A stretch of DNA of 52,046 nucleotides from assembly GCA_013361955.1 (NCBI GenBank), contig JABFXA010000113.1, positions 1 to 52,046 on the forward strand, in the 5' to 3' direction. The notes under the pieces are model-generated. The model saw only the letters and a program-made list of their open reading frames with translations, did no database searches and was not told the DNA's origin. Every line of letters starts with the position of its first letter. The first letter of the stretch is position 1. This DNA comes from Nocardioidaceae bacterium (GTDB lineage Bacteria > Actinomycetota > Actinomycetes > Propionibacteriales > Nocardioidaceae). Both the position numbers and the translations under genes were made by a program. Of the stretch, positions 47,701-52,046 are shown one piece after another.

Positions 47701-48962
47701 TACAGCAGCACCGTGAAGGTGTGGATCAGCACGCCCACGAGCCCGCCGACGATGGTGCCGTTGATCCGGATGAACTGCAGGTCGCGGCCGACGTGCAGCT
47801 CGATGCGACGAGCCGCCTCCCGTCCGTCCCACCGGTTCACGGTGTGCGTGATCACGGCGGTGATCTCGTCGCCGTACCGCGACACCACGAAGACCGCGAG
47901 GTCGGCGGCGTAGCCGTCCAGCCGCTCCCGCAGCGCGCGGTCGTCGTGCAGCTGCTCCGCGAACGACGACAGCTCGGCCAGCGCGCGACGCCGCAGCGGG
48001 CCCTCCGGGTCCTTCAGCGACTCGAGCAGCGCCCGGCGGAACGCGTCCCACAGCGACGTCGCGGTGGTGACCAGCTGCGGGTGCGACAGCACCCGGGTCT
48101 TGAGCCGCTCGGCGCGCTCCTGGGTCTTCGGGTCGTAGAGCAGGTCGTGCGCGAGCTGGCGCAGCGCCGAGTCGAGGGCGGTGCGCGCGTGGTGGTACGG
48201 GTCGCGGCGGATGTCCTCGATCCACGCCACCAGCTCGATGTGCAGGCGGCGGGTGACCCGGTCGTTGACGACCGGCGGTGACCACCACGGCGCCCGCTCC
48301 CCCACGATGTCGGCGAACGCCTCCTCGTTCTCCTGCAGCCAGCGCTGGGCCTCCTCGAGCGCCAGGTCGACCAGGCCGTGGTGCGCGCCGTCGCGGACCA
48401 CCTCCTCCAGGAGGCTGCCGGCGACCGGGCTGATCGGCTCCTCGAGAAGCCGGGGCAGCAGCGCCTCCTCGACCAGCACCCTGAGGTCGGCGTCGCGGAC
48501 CCGGGACAGCCCGATCTCGAGCAGCGCCGCGGCCTCGTCGACGACCCGGCGGGCGTTGGCCTCCACGGAGAGCCACTCCCCCACCCGCCGGCTGAGCGCG
48601 GCCGCGTCGACCCGGTCGCGGATCACCTCCTCGGCGAGGAAGTTCTCGCCGACGAACTCCTCGAGGCTGCGGCCGAGCATCTCCTTGCGCTTCGGGATCA
48701 GCGCGGTGTGCGGGATCGGCAGCCCGAGCGGGTGCTTGAACAGCGCGGTCACCGCGAACCAGTCCGCGATCGCGCCGACCATCGACGCCTCGGCGCCGGC
48801 GTTGACGAAGCCCCAGAAGCCGTCGGCGCCCCGCGTCGCGACGTACACGACGGCGGCGAGCAGCAGCAGCGAGACCGCGAGCGTGCGCATCCGCCGCAGG
48901 CCCCGGCGCCGCTGCTGGTCGAGCTCGGGGTTCGCGGTGACGATCTGGTACGACGCGGTCAT
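47700..48962 (-). CDS. DUF445 family membrane-associated protein
   Basis: A 420-residue protein. One hydrophobic segment is near residues 27-45 (TLAVSLLLLAAVVYVA) and another at the very C-terminus (INGTIVGGLVGVLIHTFTVLL), both typical of DUF445. The motif GAIADWFAVTALFKHPLGLPIPHTALIPKRKEMLG is the family signature. The middle is long and helical, perhaps coiled-coil. Function unknown; it could anchor something at the envelope. Confidence 0.92.
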   Translation of the reverse strand: MTASYQIVTANPELDQQRRRGLRRMRTLAVSLLLLAAVVYVATRGADGFWGFVNAGAEASMVGAIADWFAVTALFKHPLGLPIPHTALIPKRKEMLGRSLEEFVGENFLAEEVIRDRVDAAALSRRVGEWLSVEANARRVVDEAAALLEIGLSRVRDADLRVLVEEALLPRLLEEPISPVAGSLLEEVVRDGAHHGLVDLALEEAQRWLQENEEAFADIVGERAPWWSPPVVNDRVTRRLHIELVAWIEDIRRDPYHHARTALDSALRQLAHDLLYDPKTQERAERLKTRVLSHPQLVTTATSLWDAFRRALLESLKDPEGPLRRRALAELSSFAEQLHDDRALRERLDGYAADLAVFVVSRYGDEITAVITHTVNRWDGREAARRIELHVGRDLQFIRINGTIVGGLVGVLIHTFTVLL

Positions 48963-48980
48963 CGTCGTCGAACCTACAGG

Positions 48981-50165
48981 TCAGGACCCATCGGGACGGC
49001 GGGTCGCCGGCACCACCAGGGCCGAGGGGACCAGCACGATCGACACCACCAGCAGGGCGTTGAGCACCCCGACCTGGCTGCCGATGAAGCCGAGCAGCGG
49101 CGGGCCGCCGAGGAAGGCGGTGTAGCCGATCGTGGAGACCACGCTGACCCGGGCGGCGGCGTGCGCGGGGTCGTCGGCGGCGGCGCTCATCCCGACCGGG
49201 AAGCCCAGCGACGCGCCGAGCCCCCACAGCACCACGCCGAGCGCCACGACCCCCGGGACCTGACCGAGCACCACCAGCAGCACGCCGACCGCGGCCAGCG
49301 CCATCGTGCCCCAGAGCACGGTCTGCCGGCCGTAGGCGTCGAGCACGACCGTGCCGACCACCCGGCCGGTGGTCATCGCGGCGACGAACAGCGCGAACGT
49401 GGCAGCGCCCAGCCAGGCCGGCGCGCCGTAGCCGTCGACCATCGCGACGCCGAGCCAGTCGTTGGCGACCCCCTCGGTGAGCGCCAGTGCGAGCACCATC
49501 ACCCCGATCAGCACGGTGCGCGGCTCGGCCCAGGCCTTGAGCGCGTTGCCCTTGGCGGACGCGCGCCGGTCGGGGTCGACCTCGAGGAAGCCGCGCACGG
49601 ACAGGCCCCCCAGCACGGCGACGAGCACGCCGACCGCGCCGACGTGCCAGAGCACCCCGACGCCGGCGAACGTCACCAGCGCGCCGACCCCGGCACCGGC
49701 CACCGTGCCGAGGCTGAAGGCGGCGTGGAACCGCGGCATGATCGACCGGCGCAGCAGCCGCTCGACCTCCGCGCCCTCGACGTTCATCGCGACATCCCAG
49801 GTGCCGGTGCCGAGGCCGACCAGGAACAGGCCCAGCGCGGTCACCGGGACCAGCTCGAGCACCCCGACGCCGACGCCGACCAGGATCAGGCCGACCGCCT
49901 CGACGAGGGTGGCCGCGACCACCACCCGCCGCGCGCCGTACCGCTGAACGGTGCCGCCGGAGGTGGGCAGCGCCAGCAGCGAGCCGATGGAGCAGGCGAG
50001 CAGCAGCAGGCCGAGGCTGCCCGGGCCGAGGTCGAGGGCATGTCGCACCGACGGGATCCGCGACGCCCAGGTCGCGAACGCGAAGCCGTTGAGGAAGAAC
50101 GTGCCCAGCACGGCGTTCCGTGCGGCCATCAGGCGCACGGGTGCTGTACCGGTAGAGAGAGTCAC
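48981..50165 (-). CDS. MFS transporter (12-helix)
   Basis: A 394-residue protein with about 12 helices. The N-terminal half begins AARNAVLGTFFLNGFAFATWASRIPSVRHAL, a sequence common in the YbjJ-like branch of sugar/drug-type MFS. GTG 50165 is chosen because TAGAGT at 50173-50178 lies 7 nt upstream. Substrate unknown. It shares a promoter region with the divergent cytidylyltransferase gene. Confidence 0.87.
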   Translation of the reverse strand: MTLSTGTAPVRLMAARNAVLGTFFLNGFAFATWASRIPSVRHALDLGPGSLGLLLLACSIGSLLALPTSGGTVQRYGARRVVVAATLVEAVGLILVGVGVGVLELVPVTALGLFLVGLGTGTWDVAMNVEGAEVERLLRRSIMPRFHAAFSLGTVAGAGVGALVTFAGVGVLWHVGAVGVLVAVLGGLSVRGFLEVDPDRRASAKGNALKAWAEPRTVLIGVMVLALALTEGVANDWLGVAMVDGYGAPAWLGAATFALFVAAMTTGRVVGTVVLDAYGRQTVLWGTMALAAVGVLLVVLGQVPGVVALGVVLWGLGASLGFPVGMSAAADDPAHAAARVSVVSTIGYTAFLGGPPLLGFIGSQVGVLNALLVVSIVLVPSALVVPATRRPDGS

Positions 50166-50172
50166 GTGCCGC

Positions 50173-50178
50173 ACTCTA
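50173..50178 (-). promoter_or_regulatory. -10 box of a leaderless promoter (MFS at 48981)
   Basis: TAGAGT on the minus strand, 7 nt before GTG 50165. Confidence 0.55.
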
Positions 50179-50239
50179 TCCGGCCGGGCCGACCGGCCGG
50201 AACGGGTCCGCCGTATGCGTCGTGGCACAATCCCGCCTC

Positions 50240-50638
50240 ATGACCAGGACCGTGATCACCTTCGGCACCTTCGACGTCTTCCACGTCGGTCACCTGCGGG
50301 TCATCCAGCGCGCTGCCGCCCTGGGCGACCGGCTCGTCGTCGGGGTGTCCGCCGACGCCCTCAACGAGCGCAAGAAGGGCCGGGCCCCGGTCTTCACCCA
50401 GGACGAGCGCCTGGAGATCGTGGCCGCGCTGAAGCCCGTCGACGCGGTGTTCCTCGAGGAGAGCCTGGAGCAGAAGCGCGAGTACATCGTCCGGCACGAG
50501 GCCGACGTCCTGGTCATGGGCGACGACTGGGCCGGAAAGTTCGACGAGTTCGAGGACGTCTGCGAGGTCGTGTACCTGAGCCGCACGCCGGCGATCTCCA
50601 CGACGGCGCTGATCGAGAAGATCTCCGGGACGGCGTGA
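50240..50638 (+). CDS. Cytidylyltransferase-like nucleotidyltransferase (glycerol-3-phosphate cytidylyltransferase type)
   Basis: A 132-residue enzyme of the TagD-like family. The motif GTFDVFHVGHLRVIQRA holds the HxGH nucleotide-binding signature, and the C-terminal RTPAISTTALIEKI carries the RTxxISTT motif. It probably activates glycerol-3-phosphate or a similar sugar phosphate with CTP for teichoic-acid-like polymers. ATG 50240 is chosen; an upstream in-frame start adds 6 residues. Confidence 0.9.
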   Translation: MTRTVITFGTFDVFHVGHLRVIQRAAALGDRLVVGVSADALNERKKGRAPVFTQDERLEIVAALKPVDAVFLEESLEQKREYIVRHEADVLVMGDDWAGKFDEFEDVCEVVYLSRTPAISTTALIEKISGTA

Positions 50639-50649
50639 CGCACTGACGG

Positions 50650-50853
50650 CTACCCGCCACGGCCCCAGTTGGCGACGATCGCGGCCGCCGGCGGGATCAC
50701 GGCCGCCACCGCGCTCATCACGATGGCGGCCGTGGTCGACCAGAAGCGCACCACGTTCCACGCCAGCAGGATGAGCACCACGCAGGTGCCCATCAGCCAG
50801 AAGTAGGCCCGTTTGCGGCCGGGCGGCGGCTCACCGACTGGGTCGCGATCCAT
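50650..50853 (-). CDS. DUF3099 family small membrane protein
   Basis: A 67-residue protein with two hydrophobic helices (FWLMGTCVVLILLAWNVVRFW and AIVMSAVAAVIPPAAAIVANW), matching what I recall of DUF3099. Function unknown. ATG 50853 follows a GGGACGG stretch and TACGGT at 7-nt distance could make it leaderless. Convergent with the cytidylyltransferase gene. Confidence 0.78.
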   Translation of the reverse strand: MDRDPVGEPPPGRKRAYFWLMGTCVVLILLAWNVVRFWSTTAAIVMSAVAAVIPPAAAIVANWGRGG

Positions 50854-50885
50854 CCGTCCCACCGTACGACGCACCCGTCGCGGCG

Positions 50886-51536
50886 CTACGACTGCTCGTC
50901 GTCGCGCAGCCCGGAGAGCTCGGCGCGGGACAGCCCCTTCTCGTCGAGCGGCTCGGCGCCGGCCCGCAGCCCGGCCAGCACCAGGTCGAGGTGCCGGTGC
51001 GCCAGCTCGGCGTCCACCTCCGCGGGCACCGGCCCCGGCAGCGGCCGGGACAGCCGGACCAGCAGCGTGCCGACGTCACCGAAGCTCACCTCGCGGGGCA
51101 GGCTGCCGTCGTCGTGCGCGGCCCCGATCAGCCGCTCCACCGCGGCCGCGGACTGCTCGCGCACCTCCGCGATCGCGGCGCGGTCGAGGTCGTCGACGTC
51201 GAGGACCTGCGGGATCACGGCCGAGACGCGCACGTCGAGGACGTCGTGCATGTAGCGCGCCAGGGCGTCGAGCCCGGTGCCGTCCGGGCCGGCCTCGGCG
51301 GAAGCCCGCTCGGCGCTGTCGCGCGACTGCTCGAGGGCGGCGCGGACCACCGCGGTGAGCAGCGTGCCGCGGTCCGCGAACCGGCGGTACAGGGTGCCGA
51401 TGCCGACCCCCGCCCGGCGCGCGATCTCGTCGAGCGGCGCTCCCGCGCCGCGCTCGATCACCACGTCGCGGGCGGCCGCCAGGATCGCGTCGTGGTTGCG
51501 GCGGGCGTCGGCCCGCAGCCGGTCGGGGCGGCTCAT
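50886..51536 (-). CDS. TetR family transcriptional regulator
   Basis: A 216-residue repressor. The N-terminal HTH is APLDEIARRAGVGIGTLYRRFADRGTLLTAVV. The C-terminal ligand domain is unassigned. ATG 51536 fits the family start (RLRADARRNHDAILAAARDVV). It is divergent from an MFS exporter with two inverted repeats in the gap, which is the classic TetR-controlled efflux layout. Confidence 0.93.
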   Translation of the reverse strand: MSRPDRLRADARRNHDAILAAARDVVIERGAGAPLDEIARRAGVGIGTLYRRFADRGTLLTAVVRAALEQSRDSAERASAEAGPDGTGLDALARYMHDVLDVRVSAVIPQVLDVDDLDRAAIAEVREQSAAAVERLIGAAHDDGSLPREVSFGDVGTLLVRLSRPLPGPVPAEVDAELAHRHLDLVLAGLRAGAEPLDEKGLSRAELSGLRDDEQS

Positions 51537-51558
51537 GCGCGCCACCCTAGCGAACATT

Positions 51559-51575
51559 CGGAGAAAAATCCTCCG
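51559..51575. promoter_or_regulatory. TetR operator candidate 1
   Basis: CGGAG-AAAAATC-CTCCG, 17 bp, next to the TetR start. Confidence 0.6.
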
Positions 51576-51615
51576 TTTCCCCTTGCGCCGGGGCGTCGCC
51601 CGTGCGACGGTGAAA

Positions 51616-51632
51616 CGGAGACAATCTCTCCG
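51616..51632. promoter_or_regulatory. TetR operator candidate 2
   Basis: CGGAGA-CAATC-TCTCCG, 17 bp, perfect 6-bp arms. It overlaps GACAAT (51620-51625), a possible -10 box of the exporter gene, so bound repressor would block transcription. Confidence 0.7.
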
Positions 51633-51651
51633 GTTCTTGAAGGAGGCCGTG

Positions 51652-52046
51652 ATGGCCCAGACCCAGACCCCCACCCCGGCGACCACCGCCGCGGCCCCCG
51701 CACGGGACACCCGCTGGGTCGCCCTGGTGGTCATCGCGGTGGCGCAGCTGATGGTGGCGCTGGACGCCACGATCGTGAACATCGCGCTGCCCACCACCCA
51801 GGCGGCGCTCGGCTTCGACGACGCCCAGCGCGCCTGGGTCGTCACGGCGTACACCTGCACGCTCGCCGGCCTGCTGCTGCTCGGCGGCCGGGTCGCCGAC
51901 CGGGTCGGCCGGCGCCGGGCCTTCCTGGGCGGGCTCACCGGCTTCGCGCTGGCGTCCGCGCTGGCCGGGGTCGCCCCCTCGTTCGAGGTGCTGCTCGCCG
52001 GCCGCGCCCTGCAGGGCGTGTTCGCAGAGGTGCTCACGCCGACCGC
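51652..52046 (+). CDS. MFS exporter, DHA2 family (partial)
   Basis: The first 131 or so residues of a drug-type exporter; the window ends inside the gene. After a Thr/Pro-rich tail the first helix has QLMVALDATIVNIALPTTQAAL, the DHA2 signature, then ADRVGRRRAFLGG (motif A). The strong AAGGAGG lies 5 bp before the ATG. Its layout next to the TetR gene suggests an inducible efflux pump. Confidence 0.92.
   Translation, partial: MAQTQTPTPATTAAAPARDTRWVALVVIAVAQLMVALDATIVNIALPTTQAALGFDDAQRAWVVTAYTCTLAGLLLLGGRVADRVGRRRAFLGGLTGFALASALAGVAPSFEVLLAGRALQGVFAEVLTPT

Overview
This window is high-GC actinobacterial chromosome, most likely from Nocardioidaceae or a close relative. The evidence is the argS-lysA-hom-thrC-thrB-rho gene order, a Kgd-type fused 2-oxoglutarate decarboxylase/succinyltransferase, WhiB1, SigR-RsrA, an RsbW-SigF pair, Ni-superoxide dismutase with its protease, the 24-residue ribosomal protein bL37, many GTG starts and many leaderless TANNNT promoters. 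No phage, transposon or CRISPR array was seen. Both ends are cut: rho lacks its C-terminal part and the last MFS transporter lacks its C-terminal part.

Layout. 1-7.8 kb (minus): response regulator, argS, lysA, hom, thrC, thrB, rho, an amino-acid and translation block with ATGA overlaps at hom-thrC and thrC-thrB. 7.8-9.6 kb: tRNA-Arg(CCG), an LCP cell-wall protein and a lipoprotein. 9.8-13.8 kb: kgd and a DUF6104 protein. 13.9-18.6 kb: DHA2-type MFS exporter, MDR-family dehydrogenase, malic enzyme, and divergent sodX/sodN. 18.7-22.5 kb is a regulatory block: rsbW-sigF, whiB1 behind a CRP-like site, and pdtaS. 22.5-28.3 kb: DUF2785, a DUF3311/SSS uptake pair, a ThDP enzyme with a GNAT protein, a thioesterase and bL37. 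28.3-31.6 kb (minus): rsrA, sigR, hydrolase, SRAP, degenerate GGDEF protein. 32.0-37.0 kb: one 1670-residue sigma factor/zinc-finger/membrane/five-repeat fusion. 37.0-41.4 kb: T-box-controlled aspS2, DoxX, aroA, rsgA. 41.4-52.0 kb: hisN, CBS, MarR-MFS, FKBP, S4, phosphoesterase, DUF445, MFS, cytidylyltransferase, DUF3099 and TetR/MFS.

The most interesting items are these. (1) The sigma fusion carries an ECF-like sigma factor, an HX3CX2C zinc motif, membrane helices, a Ser/Pro-rich stalk and five about 210-residue surface repeats bracketed by two Cys-pair caps. It looks like an envelope sensor wired directly to a sigma factor, and it sits between two blocks that are close together in other actinobacteria (SRAP/sigR and aroA/rsgA). 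(2) A textbook translational T-box element lies upstream of aspS2, with the UGGCACC bulge and mutually exclusive antisequestrator and Shine-Dalgarno sequestrator helices. (3) A 56-bp hairpin repeat occurs twice with covarying base pairs. (4) sigR has a perfect SigR-type promoter and a well-placed upstream in-frame start that could give a longer isoform. Functions are read from motifs and remembered family features; no searches were run.
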